A stretch of DNA of 46,968 nt from Clostridia bacterium. Lineage in GTDB: Bacteria > Bacillota > Clostridia > Christensenellales > Borkfalkiaceae. A program made the position numbers and the translations under genes. This document shows, in pieces, positions 1-8,366 of the stretch. The stretch covers positions 1 through 46,968 of the forward strand of contig JAFVUV010000026.1 of assembly GCA_017502525.1 (NCBI GenBank), written 5' to 3'. Numbering within the stretch: position 1 is the stretch's first letter; each line of letters begins with the position of its first letter. The notes beneath the pieces were generated by a model. It did not search any database. It was not told the DNA's origin and was given only the letters and a program-made list of their open reading frames with translations.

Positions 1-105
1 ACAAGACCCGTTTACGGGTAGCAAGTAAAATATGCAGGACTGGCAGGTCGTTTAAATACGCACTTGTGCGTAAGCCAGAATAGTTTAGGGCTAATTGCCC
101 GAAAA
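1..105. other. Unidentified hairpin-rich region at the window edge
   Basis: This stretch has no open reading frame but contains several short hairpins in a row: acccg/cgggt near 6-19, acgcac/gtgcgt near 58-72 and gggc/gccc near 88-100. Such a series is typical of the end of a structured RNA, but the part upstream lies outside the window. I compared it by eye with the 3' ends of RNase P RNA, tmRNA, SRP RNA and 6S RNA and found no convincing conserved core, so I leave it unnamed. Strand is unknown. Confidence 0.25.
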
Positions 106-131
106 AGAAAAACCACCAGCTAGGCTGGTGG
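101..131 (-). terminator. Rho-independent terminator of the radical SAM operon
   Basis: An 8-bp stem, ccaccagc (113-120) with gctggtgg (124-131), has a 3-base loop. Read on the minus strand it is followed by a run rich in T (complement of 101-112). It lies just after the stop codon of the minus-strand gene at 140-880. Confidence 0.75.
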
Positions 132-139
132 ATATTTAT

Positions 140-880
140 TTATTCCCACGTTTCAAAGCAGTATTTGCGGTATCGTCTTGGAAAGTAACCGTCTTGCTGT
201 TTGAGGTGTTGGCGAGAAGAAATATTTATTTGCTTAAAATATCTGCACCAAAGTTCGTTTAAGGTAATTTCTTGTTCAGCAGGGGAAAAGTCTGGTGGAA
301 TAGTTGTAATTGTATTTTTTATAGAGCATCCATTAGAAATGGCGATTTTATTGCGCTTAACGTCGTGAATAATAAAAGGATTATGTCCTAAGCGTCTTAA
401 AAAATGAGGTGCGATTAATGCGGTTATATCATTATCTGGCGAATATTGTGCGTATAAAACACCGCGTGCAGACTCTTTAAATCTTAAAAATCCAGTTATA
501 ATATGGCGTTCATGCAAAACTTTTTGCACCGTGTAAGAAAAGTTGGAAACGCACTTTGTTGCAAGGTCTTCCGAGACGTTTTTGCGCATTTTAAGCATAT
601 AACGTGCGTAATTAAAAGCGTAAGTGGGGGAATTAACGTCGCAAGACATTAAACATATTTTAAGATGAAAAATAACGTCGTCGCCACCATACTTAAAAAG
701 CGCTTTTTTAACTCTTTCAGCATATTGCAAGTTTGTATTAATATGTATTGTAACGCTATCAAGCATAGGTTGATATTCATTTGCTTTTTCAACCACGTCT
801 GGAATAATATTTTCAGTAAAACTTATATAAAGCGCACTTAAAATGCCGTTTATACCATCTTTATAAGTAAAAATTTTCAT
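140..880 (-). CDS. TIGR03915-type putative DNA metabolism/repair protein (DUF4130)
   Basis: A 246-residue protein recognised as the conserved partner that sits next to a radical SAM protein linked to uracil-DNA glycosylases (TIGR03915, containing DUF4130). The family's biochemical function is not established; it is annotated as probable DNA metabolism. The sequence shows a helical N-terminal half and the family-like C-terminal stretch ending near residues 225-246 with PRRYRKYCFETWE. Its start codon overlaps the stop of the upstream radical SAM gene in an ATGA arrangement, so the two are translationally coupled. No fused UDG domain is present, unlike some relatives. The terminator follows immediately. 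Identification rests on length, sequence feel and its diagnostic neighbour. Confidence 0.8.
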   Translation of the reverse strand: MKIFTYKDGINGILSALYISFTENIIPDVVEKANEYQPMLDSVTIHINTNLQYAERVKKALFKYGGDDVIFHLKICLMSCDVNSPTYAFNYARYMLKMRKNVSEDLATKCVSNFSYTVQKVLHERHIITGFLRFKESARGVLYAQYSPDNDITALIAPHFLRRLGHNPFIIHDVKRNKIAISNGCSIKNTITTIPPDFSPAEQEITLNELWCRYFKQINISSRQHLKQQDGYFPRRYRKYCFETWE

Positions 881-2136
881 AATTCACCTGTTAGTGCTGA
901 AAGTGATGCGACTTGATTTTGGTCTAAAAAAGACGGTTGATAAAAGTCGCCAAAATTTTCTTTGCCGATTAAAGCGTTTTTTATTATCAATTGATTTTTT
1001 CCACCGAGAAACTTACCTTTACAAGTTATAAAGTGTACGGCTCGCTTGAGAACAACTCTTAATCGTTTAAGGTCGTTAAAGTCAAGTTTAGTAGACTTTC
1101 GCGCTTGTATAATTCTATATACACTTTTAACGCCAACGCCGGGAATTTTTAGTAATAATTCGGGTGGTGCTGTATTAATTTCAACGGGGAATAAGTGCGG
1201 ATTTTTTAATGCCCACGCGCATTTTGGGTCGTATTCGGTGGATAAAAATCCGTCGTTACCGGTAATTTCTTCTGCTGTAAACCCGTAAAAGCGCAACAAC
1301 CAGTCTGCTTGATAAAGTCTGTGCTCTCTGATTAGCGGAAGTTGTTCATACGGCAAGAGAGAGGTGTCAAAATTAGTTGGGGTATAGGTAGAGAAATAAA
1401 CTCTTTTTAACTTGTAATTTCTATACATAAATTCTGTTAATTTAAGTATGTGTGCATCACTTTCTGGAGATGCGCCAAGAATCATTTGAGTAGTTTGCCC
1501 TGCGGGTAAAAAATCTTTGCGCCTTTTATTAGGTTTTAGAAAATATTTGTCTTCGGCTAGCATTTTCATAGGAGTAATAATAGAATTTTTATTTTTTTGT
1601 GGGGCTAGTAGTTTTAAACTTTGTTCACTAGGTAGTTCAATATTAAAACTCATCCTATCGGCAAATCTACCCGCTTGCTCAATTAAAGTTTTATCCGTAC
1701 CAGGAATGCCTTTTAAGTGAATATATCCGTTGAAATTGTATTGTAAACGCAATTTTTTGACGATATGAACTAATAAATCCATGGTGTGTTCGGGAGATTT
1801 ATAAATTGCCGACGACAAAAATAGCCCCTCTATATAGTTGCGTTTATAAAATTCAATAGTTAATTGACAAATTTCGTCGGGAGTAGCCGTCGCCCTTGGC
1901 ACGTTGTTGGTGCGCCTACTTGTGCAGTAAGCGCAATCAAAACAACAGTCGTTACTCATTAAGATTTTTAGTAACGATATACATCTACCGTCGGGGGTGA
2001 AAGAGTGACAAATACCGCCAAAGCACGCGTTTCCTAAACCGCCTAATGTGTTTTGCCGTCTTGAGCCACTTGAAGAACACGATACGTCGAACTTAGCGGC
2101 ATCACACAAAATTGATAGTTTTTTCTCGTCAATCAT
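877..2136 (-). CDS. Putative DNA modification/repair radical SAM protein (TIGR03916)
   Basis: A 419-residue radical SAM protein. The 4Fe-4S/SAM cysteine motif CX3CX2C is visible at about residues 64, 68 and 71 (CCFDCAYC). A C-terminal helix-hairpin-helix element (LLLKIPGVGVKSVYRI, about 327-343) suggests DNA contact. These two parts define the TIGR03916 family that co-occurs with TIGR03915 and UDG-like proteins; the reaction is unknown. I place the start at the ATG at 2136 because GGGGGAT lies 5-10 bases upstream; an in-frame start 24 codons earlier (2208) would overlap the promoter. The gene is the first of a two-gene operon, and two LexA-like boxes flank its -10 element, which points to DNA-damage control. 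Confidence 0.85.
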   Translation of the reverse strand: MIDEKKLSILCDAAKFDVSCSSSGSRRQNTLGGLGNACFGGICHSFTPDGRCISLLKILMSNDCCFDCAYCTSRRTNNVPRATATPDEICQLTIEFYKRNYIEGLFLSSAIYKSPEHTMDLLVHIVKKLRLQYNFNGYIHLKGIPGTDKTLIEQAGRFADRMSFNIELPSEQSLKLLAPQKNKNSIITPMKMLAEDKYFLKPNKRRKDFLPAGQTTQMILGASPESDAHILKLTEFMYRNYKLKRVYFSTYTPTNFDTSLLPYEQLPLIREHRLYQADWLLRFYGFTAEEITGNDGFLSTEYDPKCAWALKNPHLFPVEINTAPPELLLKIPGVGVKSVYRIIQARKSTKLDFNDLKRLRVVLKRAVHFITCKGKFLGGKNQLIIKNALIGKENFGDFYQPSFLDQNQVASLSALTGEL

Positions 2137-2157
2137 TTTACATCCCCCGAAAAAGTG

Positions 2158-2219
2158 CAAACAAACGTTTGTTTTATATATTGTATCACAAAAGAAATTT
2201 AAAAGCAAACAAATGTTCG
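2158..2219 (-). promoter_or_regulatory. Promoter with two LexA-like (SOS) boxes
   Basis: On the minus strand, -35 TTGCTT (2203-2208) and -10 TACAAT (2180-2185) are 17 bases apart. CGAACATTTGTTTG (2206-2219) overlaps the -35 and CAAACGTTTGTTTG (2158-2171) lies just after the -10, near the expected transcription start. The two 14-mers differ at two positions and both fit the Gram-positive LexA/DinR consensus CGAAC-N4-GTTYG with at most one mismatch in the arms. Repression by LexA is inferred. Confidence 0.65.
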
Positions 2220-2235
2220 TGTAATAACAAAATAA

Positions 2236-2260
2236 AAAGACGGTAAATTTTACCGTCTTT
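2236..2260 (-). terminator. Terminator after serA
   Basis: A near-perfect dyad, AAAGACGGTAAA (2236-2247) with TTTACCGTCTTT (2249-2260). On the minus strand it is followed by TTTTTATTTT-like sequence, which fits termination of the serC-serA operon. Confidence 0.8.
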
Positions 2261-2285
2261 AGGGTTTGGTTTATAGTTATTAAAA

Positions 2286-3452
2286 TTATTTTATAACTCT
2301 AACTCTAATAATACCTTCAACTTCAGAAATGTGTTTGATGGCGTCTTCAGAGACTTTGCTATCTACGTCAAGAATAGTTACTGCGTAATCCCCACGGCTT
2401 TGGTTTGTAAGGTTAGAAATATTAATACCTTCGTTTCCAACGGTGCCTGTAATTGCAGCAAGGATATTACTGATATTTTTATGGAGAATTACAAGTCTGT
2501 TTTCAGTAGTTCTCGGCATTGTGCAAGTGGGGAAGTTTACACTGTTAACTACGTTACCGTTTTCAATGTAGTCGATAAGTTGTTTTGCAGCCATAATTGC
2601 ACAGTTTTCTTCGGCTTCTTCTGTTGACGCGCCAAGGTGAGGAATGCAAACGATATTTTTAGCACCGATTATTTCATCAGCGGGGAAGTCAACGATATAT
2701 TTAGCAACTTTACCATTTTCGGTCGCCTTAATAATTGCAGAATTATCAACGAGTTCACCTCTAGCACAATTGATTAACACAACACCGTCTTTCATTTTAC
2801 GAATAAGGCCAGAGTTAATGATGCCTTTATTTTGGTTTGCGATATAGGGGATATGGATAGTGATATAGTCACAAGCTTTTGCAATATCGTTTAATTCTTT
2901 AACGACTTTAACTTTTGAAGAAAGTTTAAGTGCAGCGTTAACTGACAAGAATGGGTCGTAGCCGTAAACGTCCATACCCAAGTCGAGTGCAGAGTTGGCA
3001 ACGAGCGCGCCGATAGCGCCAAGACCGATAACGCCTAATTTTTTGCCTTTAATTTCGCATCCAGCGAAGTTAGACTTGCCTTTTTCAACTAGTTTACCAA
3101 CTTCATCGCCTTGACCTTTTAAGGTTTTAACCCAGTCGGCAGCGTTCATAATGTTTCTTGAACCGATAAAGAGTGCTGCAAGAACTAATTCTTTAACAGC
3201 GTTAGCGTTTGCGCCGGGCGTATTGAAAACGACTACGCCTTGTTCAGCGTATTTATCGCAAGGAATATTATTCACTCCTGCGCCTGCTCTAGCAATAGCA
3301 ACCGTGTTAGCGTCGAGTTCGTAATCGTGCATTTTGAAAGAGCGGAGAAGAATACCGATAGGGTTTTCCGCGTCGTTTGCGACGTTGTAATTAGAATCGA
3401 AAATATCGTTTATAACGGGACTGATAGAATTAAGGGTAAGAATATTTTTCAT
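2286..3452 (-). CDS. serA: D-3-phosphoglycerate dehydrogenase
   Basis: Catalyses the first step of the phosphorylated serine pathway, NAD-dependent oxidation of 3-phosphoglycerate to 3-phosphohydroxypyruvate, in the cytoplasm. The 388-residue protein has the D-2-hydroxyacid dehydrogenase fold: nucleotide-binding GLGAIG at 143-148, and the catalytic Arg231 (CARGELVD), Glu260 and His272 (PHLGAST). A C-terminal ACT domain covers about 319-388, which is the typical site of serine feedback. It is the short type without the extra intervening domain of the 520-residue enzymes. Start codon and serC stop overlap by one base (TAATG), so it is the second gene of a serC-serA operon. Confidence 0.95.
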   Translation of the reverse strand: MKNILTLNSISPVINDIFDSNYNVANDAENPIGILLRSFKMHDYELDANTVAIARAGAGVNNIPCDKYAEQGVVVFNTPGANANAVKELVLAALFIGSRNIMNAADWVKTLKGQGDEVGKLVEKGKSNFAGCEIKGKKLGVIGLGAIGALVANSALDLGMDVYGYDPFLSVNAALKLSSKVKVVKELNDIAKACDYITIHIPYIANQNKGIINSGLIRKMKDGVVLINCARGELVDNSAIIKATENGKVAKYIVDFPADEIIGAKNIVCIPHLGASTEEAEENCAIMAAKQLIDYIENGNVVNSVNFPTCTMPRTTENRLVILHKNISNILAAITGTVGNEGINISNLTNQSRGDYAVTILDVDSKVSEDAIKHISEVEGIIRVRVIK

Positions 3453-4525
3453 TATTTGTTCTCCATTTCAAATTTCTTCATAAATTCGATTAACGCTTTA
3501 ACGCCTTCGATAGGCATAGCGTTATAAATAGATGCTCTCATACCACCGGTAACTTTGTGCCCTTTAAGAGAAGCGAGACCAGCTTTAGTTGCTTCAGCAA
3601 CGAATTTAGCGTCAAGTTCTTCGTTTGGTGAAACGAAAGGTACGTTCATAATAGAACGGTCTTTTTTGTTAACCTTGTTGGTGTAGAAAGAAGAGTTATC
3701 AATAAAATCGTAAAGCAATTTAGCTTTTTCTTCGTTGATTTGTTGAATAGCCTTTACGCCACCAAGATTTTTAAGCCATCTAAATACTAATAAACTCATA
3801 TAAATAGGGAAACAAGGTGGAGTATTGTATAAACTGTTGTTTTTATCTTGAACAGCGTAGTTTAACATAGTGGGGCAAACGGAAGATGCATTGCCAAGTA
3901 AATCTTTTCTAACTATAACGATAGTAACGCCGGCAGGAGCAATATTTTTTTGTGCACCAGCGTAGATAAGTCCGAATTTACTAACGTCAACAACTTCACT
4001 TAAAATACAAGAACTCATATCGGTAACGAGCGTAGCGTCGGTTTTGGGAAGTTCAGTGTATCTAGTGCCGTAAATAGTGTTATTATAAGTAGTATGAACG
4101 TAATCAATACCTTCGCGGAATTTAACCGAACTCATATCGGGGATATAAGTGAATTTATCTTCTTTAGAAGAAGCCGCAATAGCCATATCACCAAATTTAA
4201 GACCTTCTTCGTACGCTTTGTTAGCGAAGTTACCCGTAATAATATAGTCAGCCTTACCGTTCTTTAAAAGGTTTAGTGGAACGGCAGCGAATTGTTGAGA
4301 CGCACCGCCTTGAACGAAAAGAACAGAGTAATTATCGGGGATATTCATAAGTTCGCGAAGAAGCGCGTTAGCCTCGTCATTTACAGCCATAAAGGGCTTG
4401 CCACGGTGACACATTTCAATAACGCTCATACCAGTTCCTTGAAAATCTAAAAGTTCTCTTTGAGCTTGTTCAAGAACGGGTAGTGGAAGTGTGGACGGGC
4501 CAGCTGCAAAATTGTAAACTCTCAT
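3452..4525 (-). CDS. serC: Phosphoserine aminotransferase
   Basis: Converts 3-phosphohydroxypyruvate and glutamate to O-phosphoserine and 2-oxoglutarate, the step after SerA. The 357-residue length is normal. The N-terminal YNFAAGPSTLP segment is diagnostic of SerC, VQGGAS (71-76) belongs to the cofactor phosphate site, and the PLP lysine is Lys193 in GAQKN. A strong AAAGGAG lies about 6 bases before the ATG. It is the first gene of the serC-serA operon, transcribed from the promoter at 4624-4652. No serB was seen in the window. Confidence 0.95.
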   Translation of the reverse strand: MRVYNFAAGPSTLPLPVLEQAQRELLDFQGTGMSVIEMCHRGKPFMAVNDEANALLRELMNIPDNYSVLFVQGGASQQFAAVPLNLLKNGKADYIITGNFANKAYEEGLKFGDMAIAASSKEDKFTYIPDMSSVKFREGIDYVHTTYNNTIYGTRYTELPKTDATLVTDMSSCILSEVVDVSKFGLIYAGAQKNIAPAGVTIVIVRKDLLGNASSVCPTMLNYAVQDKNNSLYNTPPCFPIYMSLLVFRWLKNLGGVKAIQQINEEKAKLLYDFIDNSSFYTNKVNKKDRSIMNVPFVSPNEELDAKFVAEATKAGLASLKGHKVTGGMRASIYNAMPIEGVKALIEFMKKFEMENK

Positions 4526-4623
4526 AGAAATACTCCTTTTATATAAACGTAAATTTAACTAAATTAAAAAGAAAATTATCAAATCTTACTCTAAGTGAGA
4601 AAGATAAAAAATTCTTAACAACA

Positions 4624-4652
4624 ATTATACTCTTATGAGAAAATTTTTACAA
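4624..4652 (-). promoter_or_regulatory. Promoter of serC-serA
   Basis: On the minus strand, -35 TTGTAA (4647-4652) is 17 bases from a perfect -10 TATAAT (4624-4629). It gives a leader of about 90 bases before serC, in which I see no riboswitch or T-box motif. Confidence 0.6.
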
Positions 4653-4703
4653 GCGTTTTAACCCCAAAAACGACAAAATGTTTGTTAGTGTTTTTAAATA
4701 CTG

Positions 4704-4732
4704 TTTACTTTTAAGTAAAAAAAGTGTATAAT
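4704..4732 (+). promoter_or_regulatory. Promoter of rnj
   Basis: TTTACT (4704-4709), a 17-base spacer and TATAAT (4727-4732). It is divergent from the serC promoter, with about 50 bases between the two -35 elements. Confidence 0.6.
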
Positions 4733-4776
4733 AACAGTTGACGTATAGAAATTTTTGGCATTTTAGGAGAATAAAT

Positions 4777-6510
4777 TTGAAACAAAAAAACAAAGTAAAA
4801 GAAAACAATAAAAAACAAATAGAACAAAAAAAAGAAAAGGTAGCGGTTAGTGTAGGGCGCACAAATAAAAAATCGTTAAAAGTAAGGTTTTTAGGTGGCG
4901 TTGGTGAAATCGGTAAAAACATGACCGCTCTTGAATATGGTAAAGACATAATCGTTATTGACGCAGGCATTACTTTTCCGGGAGATAATATGCCCGGTGT
5001 TGATTTAGTTATACCCGACGTGACGTATTTAGAGCAAAACAAATCGCGTATTCGTGGTTTAATAATCACGCACGGACACGAAGACCATATAGGTAGTATA
5101 CCTTACGTAATGAGGGACTTTAATGCACCTATTTTCGGAACGAAATTAACTTTAACGCTAATAGAAAATAAACTCAAAGAACATAAACTTAACGAAGTAA
5201 GCTTAAACTGTGTAAAACCGGGTAGCGTTATAAAACTCGGTTGTTTTTCGATAGAATTTATCAATGTAAATCACTCGATTGCGGGCGCTGTGGGGTTATC
5301 GATTACTACTCCCGTAGGCGTAGTGTTCCACTCGGGCGACTTCAAGATAGACTTCACGCCCGTAAACGGCGAAACAATGGATTTATCGCGCATATCAGAA
5401 ATAGGCAAAAAAGGCGTACTGTTAATGATGGCGGATTCTACCAATATAGAAATTGACGGAACGACTATGAGTGAAAGTGTGGTTAAAGATACGCTTGACC
5501 ACGTTTTTGCTGACAACTTAAAAAAACGTTTGATAATAGCGACTTTTGCGTCAAACGTACATAGATTGCAACAAATTTTAGACTTAGCAGTAAAATATAA
5601 AAGAAAAGTAGCATTTTCTGGGCGCAGTATGATAAATATTGCTGAAGCTGCGTCTAAAATTGGCGAACTAAAAATTCCCGACGGCTTAATTATCGATATA
5701 GAAAAAACCAAAAGTTTTAAGGATAACCAAATATTAATCGTTTCAACAGGAACGCAAGGCGAACCTATGAGTGCGCTAACGAGAATGGCTAGCGGAGAGT
5801 TTAATAAGGTTGAAATAGGCAAAAATGATACGGTTGTTATTAGCGCTTCGGTAATTCCCGGCAACGAAAAGATGATTTACGGCGTAATCAATAATCTTTA
5901 TAGATTAGGAGCAGACGTTATTTACGAATCTTTAGAACCTATCCACGTTTCGGGGCACGCTTGCCGAGGTGAACTTAAGGTGTTGCATTCGCTGGTTAAA
6001 CCTAAATTTTTTATACCCGTGCACGGAGAATATAGACATTTGAAAAAACACGCAAATCTAGCCCAAAGCGTAGGTATGAAAGAAAGCAATATTGTAATAG
6101 CAGAAATAGGCGACACGGTAGAACTAACCGATAAAACTATAAAGTTTGGCGAGAAATTTAAAGCAGGTTCACGTTTTGTTGACGGCGTTGGTATAGACGG
6201 GGAAGACAGTTTTGTTCTTCGTGATAGAATACACCTATCTGAAGACGGATTAGTGGTAGTTGTAGTAGGGGTTGACGAGTTTAGCGCGCAATTAACTTCG
6301 CTTGAAATTATTGGCAAAGGCTTGGTGTTCTCTGATTCAATGATATCAGAAGCAAAAGCAAACGTAACAAACACATTGTCGCGCATTGATTTGCGTACAG
6401 TTAGAGATGAGAGTGAACTTGCGGGTATAATTAGAAGAAGCATTAAAAATTACATTTATAAAGCGACCAAGAAAAATCCAATGATTTTACCTGTGGTAAT
6501 GGTGGTGTAA
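4777..6510 (+). CDS. rnj: Ribonuclease J
   Basis: A metallo-beta-lactamase/beta-CASP ribonuclease of 577 residues that degrades and matures RNA with 5'-exonuclease and endonuclease activity. The zinc motif HGHEDH is at about 99-104; HSGDFKID, SGHA and PVHGEYRH follow in the family order, and a C-terminal domain closes the protein. The first 35 residues are lysine-rich and low in complexity, as in several RNase J1 proteins. I choose the TTG at 4777 because AGGAG ends 7 bases upstream; a TTG at 4738 in the same frame sits next to the -10 box and cannot be used. The next gene follows after one base, so the mRNA probably continues into trmR-trhP. Confidence 0.92.
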   Translation: MKQKNKVKENNKKQIEQKKEKVAVSVGRTNKKSLKVRFLGGVGEIGKNMTALEYGKDIIVIDAGITFPGDNMPGVDLVIPDVTYLEQNKSRIRGLIITHGHEDHIGSIPYVMRDFNAPIFGTKLTLTLIENKLKEHKLNEVSLNCVKPGSVIKLGCFSIEFINVNHSIAGAVGLSITTPVGVVFHSGDFKIDFTPVNGETMDLSRISEIGKKGVLLMMADSTNIEIDGTTMSESVVKDTLDHVFADNLKKRLIIATFASNVHRLQQILDLAVKYKRKVAFSGRSMINIAEAASKIGELKIPDGLIIDIEKTKSFKDNQILIVSTGTQGEPMSALTRMASGEFNKVEIGKNDTVVISASVIPGNEKMIYGVINNLYRLGADVIYESLEPIHVSGHACRGELKVLHSLVKPKFFIPVHGEYRHLKKHANLAQSVGMKESNIVIAEIGDTVELTDKTIKFGEKFKAGSRFVDGVGIDGEDSFVLRDRIHLSEDGLVVVVVGVDEFSAQLTSLEIIGKGLVFSDSMISEAKANVTNTLSRIDLRTVRDESELAGIIRRSIKNYIYKATKKNPMILPVVMVV

Positions 6511-6511
6511 A

Positions 6512-7096
6512 TTGCAACGAGTAATACTTATGAGAGAGCGGGCGAAACAAAAAGGTGAACCCGTTTTGAGAGATAAATCTTTTGAACTTTTAATTGAAAC
6601 TGTAAAGGCAAAAAAACCGTTTAGAATATTAGAAATCGGTGTAAACGTTGGGTTGTCTGGGATAGCAATGTTATTATCAAGTCCAACTTCTAATTTGACG
6701 GGCATAGAGATTGACGAAGAAAAAATTAAAGAAGCAAAAGAAAATTATAGGCAATTCGGTGTAGAAAACCGAGCGAAAATATTTCAAGGCGACGCTTCGG
6801 AAATTATCCCTGTGTTAACAGGTGAATACGATTTGATATTTTTAGACGGACCTAAAGGGCATTATTACGAATATTTGCCACATTTATTATCAGTCTTAAA
6901 CGTAGGCGGTATTCTTTTTGCTGATAACGTGCTATTCCGCGGTTACGTTGACGGTACGGTTAAAACACCGCACCGTTACAATACTACAAAGCACAGTATG
7001 GAAAAATTTATTAAAGCAATAACAGAAAACGAAAACTTAAAAACGACGCTTTATCGAATAGAAGACGGTGTAAGCATAACGGAAAAACTAAAATGA
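6512..7096 (+). CDS. trmR: tRNA 5-hydroxyuridine methyltransferase-like O-methyltransferase (TrmR/YrrM type)
   Basis: A 194-residue class I SAM-dependent O-methyltransferase. The SAM-binding loop is ILEIGVNVGLSG (about 40-51), the acidic residue ending strand 2 is in GIEIDEE, and FLDGPKGHY (about 110-118) is the metal/catalytic region of the family-3 O-methyltransferases. In Bacillus subtilis the homologue TrmR methylates 5-hydroxyuridine at tRNA position 34 to 5-methoxyuridine. The downstream U32-family gene, whose relatives make that hydroxyuridine, overlaps by 4 bases (ATGA) and supports this assignment. The start may be TTG at 6512, 1 base after rnj and with a weak GGTGGTG, or ATG at 6530; the ribosome binding signal does not decide. 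Confidence 0.75.
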   Translation: MQRVILMRERAKQKGEPVLRDKSFELLIETVKAKKPFRILEIGVNVGLSGIAMLLSSPTSNLTGIEIDEEKIKEAKENYRQFGVENRAKIFQGDASEIIPVLTGEYDLIFLDGPKGHYYEYLPHLLSVLNVGGILFADNVLFRGYVDGTVKTPHRYNTTKHSMEKFIKAITENENLKTTLYRIEDGVSITEKLK

Positions 7097-8313
7097 AAAA
7101 CATAGAACTTTTGTCGCCGGCAGGCGAAATGTCAAAACTTAAAACGGCACTTTATTACGGCGCGGACGCAGTATATATCGGTGGAAAAAGTTTTTCACTT
7201 CGCGCACTTGCGGGCAACTTTACTAACGAAGAGATTTTAGAAGCAGTTGAATACGCTCACGCATTAGGCAAAAAAGTTTACGTAACGGTAAATATTTTTG
7301 GAAGAAACGCGGATATTTCGGCGGCGGAAGAATACTTTAAGTTTTTAGAAAGCGCAAAAATCGACGGTGCAATTATTTCTGATACGGGGCTTATTTATAC
7401 CGCTAGAACGGTTGCGCCAAATTTACCTATAAATCTTTCTACACAGGCAAACACGCTCAATTATAAGACGGTGGAATTTTGGAAAAATTTCGGTGTAAAA
7501 AGAGTGATTTTAGCGCGTGAACTTTCAGCAAAAGAAATTAAAGAAATAAGTGAAAGAGTTCCCGATATGGAAGTGGAAACCTTTATTCACGGCGCAATGT
7601 GTATTTCTTATAGTGGAAGATGTTTGCTCTCCGATTACAGAACGGGCAGAAGCAGTAATCGTGGCGCGTGCGTTCAGGCTTGTCGTTGGAATTATGAAAT
7701 TCGAGAAAAAGACTCAAACGGTGCGTTTATGGAAGTAGAGGAAGACGAAAGGGGAACGTATATTCTTAACAGCAAAGATTTAAACCTTTTAAACTATATA
7801 AAAGAACTTGACGAAGCTGGCGTATGTTCGTTTAAGATTGAAGGCAGAATGAAGTCTGAATACTATCTTGCAACGGTTGTAAACGCATATCGCAGAGCAA
7901 TTGACGCATATTTTAATGAAGGCGAAAAATATAAAGAAAATCCGCTTTATCAAACCGAACTTAAAAAGACAGCGCATAGAGAGTTTACCACCGCATATTT
8001 TTTAGGCGATAACGATAGGACTGTAAATTATGATGATAGTCAAAGCAAGGGAACGCACAAATTTATCGCTAGCGTTTTAGAGGGTAACGAAGATAGGGAC
8101 TACGCACTCGTAGAAATGCGCAATCGTTTTAAGGTCGGCGATGAGTTGGAAGTACTTTCTCCTAGCGATAGTTTCAATAAAATTATTAAGGTGGCTAGGT
8201 TAGAAGACGCAAAAGGCGTAACAGTAGAAGACGCAAAATTAGTTCAACAAAAACTACGTTTATACACGGATATTAAACTTAGTGCAGGCGATATATTGCG
8301 CGTTCAAATCTAA
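7093..8313 (+). CDS. trhP: Peptidase U32 family protein, tRNA hydroxylation protein TrhP type
   Basis: A 406-residue member of family U32. Despite the name, this branch (YrrN/YrrO, TrhP) is required for prephenate-dependent hydroxylation of U34 in tRNA, the step before TrmR. Visible hallmarks are ELLSPAGEMSKLKTAL at the N terminus, GADAVYIGG, the FIHGAMCISYSGRC signature (about 163-176) and a cysteine set C170, C176, C193, C197 of the type proposed to hold an iron-sulfur cluster. The catalytic-looking FKIEGRMKS follows at about 248. Length fits the single-domain type; B. subtilis uses two paralogues while only one is seen here. It is cotranscribed with trmR and ends before a bidirectional terminator. 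Confidence 0.78.
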   Translation: MKNIELLSPAGEMSKLKTALYYGADAVYIGGKSFSLRALAGNFTNEEILEAVEYAHALGKKVYVTVNIFGRNADISAAEEYFKFLESAKIDGAIISDTGLIYTARTVAPNLPINLSTQANTLNYKTVEFWKNFGVKRVILARELSAKEIKEISERVPDMEVETFIHGAMCISYSGRCLLSDYRTGRSSNRGACVQACRWNYEIREKDSNGAFMEVEEDERGTYILNSKDLNLLNYIKELDEAGVCSFKIEGRMKSEYYLATVVNAYRRAIDAYFNEGEKYKENPLYQTELKKTAHREFTTAYFLGDNDRTVNYDDSQSKGTHKFIASVLEGNEDRDYALVEMRNRFKVGDELEVLSPSDSFNKIIKVARLEDAKGVTVEDAKLVQQKLRLYTDIKLSAGDILRVQI

Positions 8314-8331
8314 AAGACTGAATAAAATTAA

Positions 8332-8358
8332 AAAGGGAGTTCAAAGTGAACTCCCTTT
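8332..8358. terminator. Bidirectional terminator between trhP and tetR
   Basis: A 12-bp perfect stem, AAAGGGAGTTCA (8332-8343) with TGAACTCCCTTT (8347-8358), loop AAG. A and T runs flank both sides, and it lies between two convergent genes. Confidence 0.85.
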
Positions 8359-8366
8359 ACGTTTAT

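Noticed and set aside
1..105. RNase P RNA, tmRNA, SRP RNA or 6S RNA
   Set aside because: A loose similarity to the 3' region of RNase P RNA was considered, but the universally conserved elements (for example GGCUUA near the end) are not in place, and tmRNA and SRP cores are absent.
5271..6443. Two long minus-strand open frames (197 and 173 residues) inside rnj
   Set aside because: They are exactly antisense to the conserved RNase J core, have no ribosome binding site and resemble no protein; they are shadows of its codon pattern.
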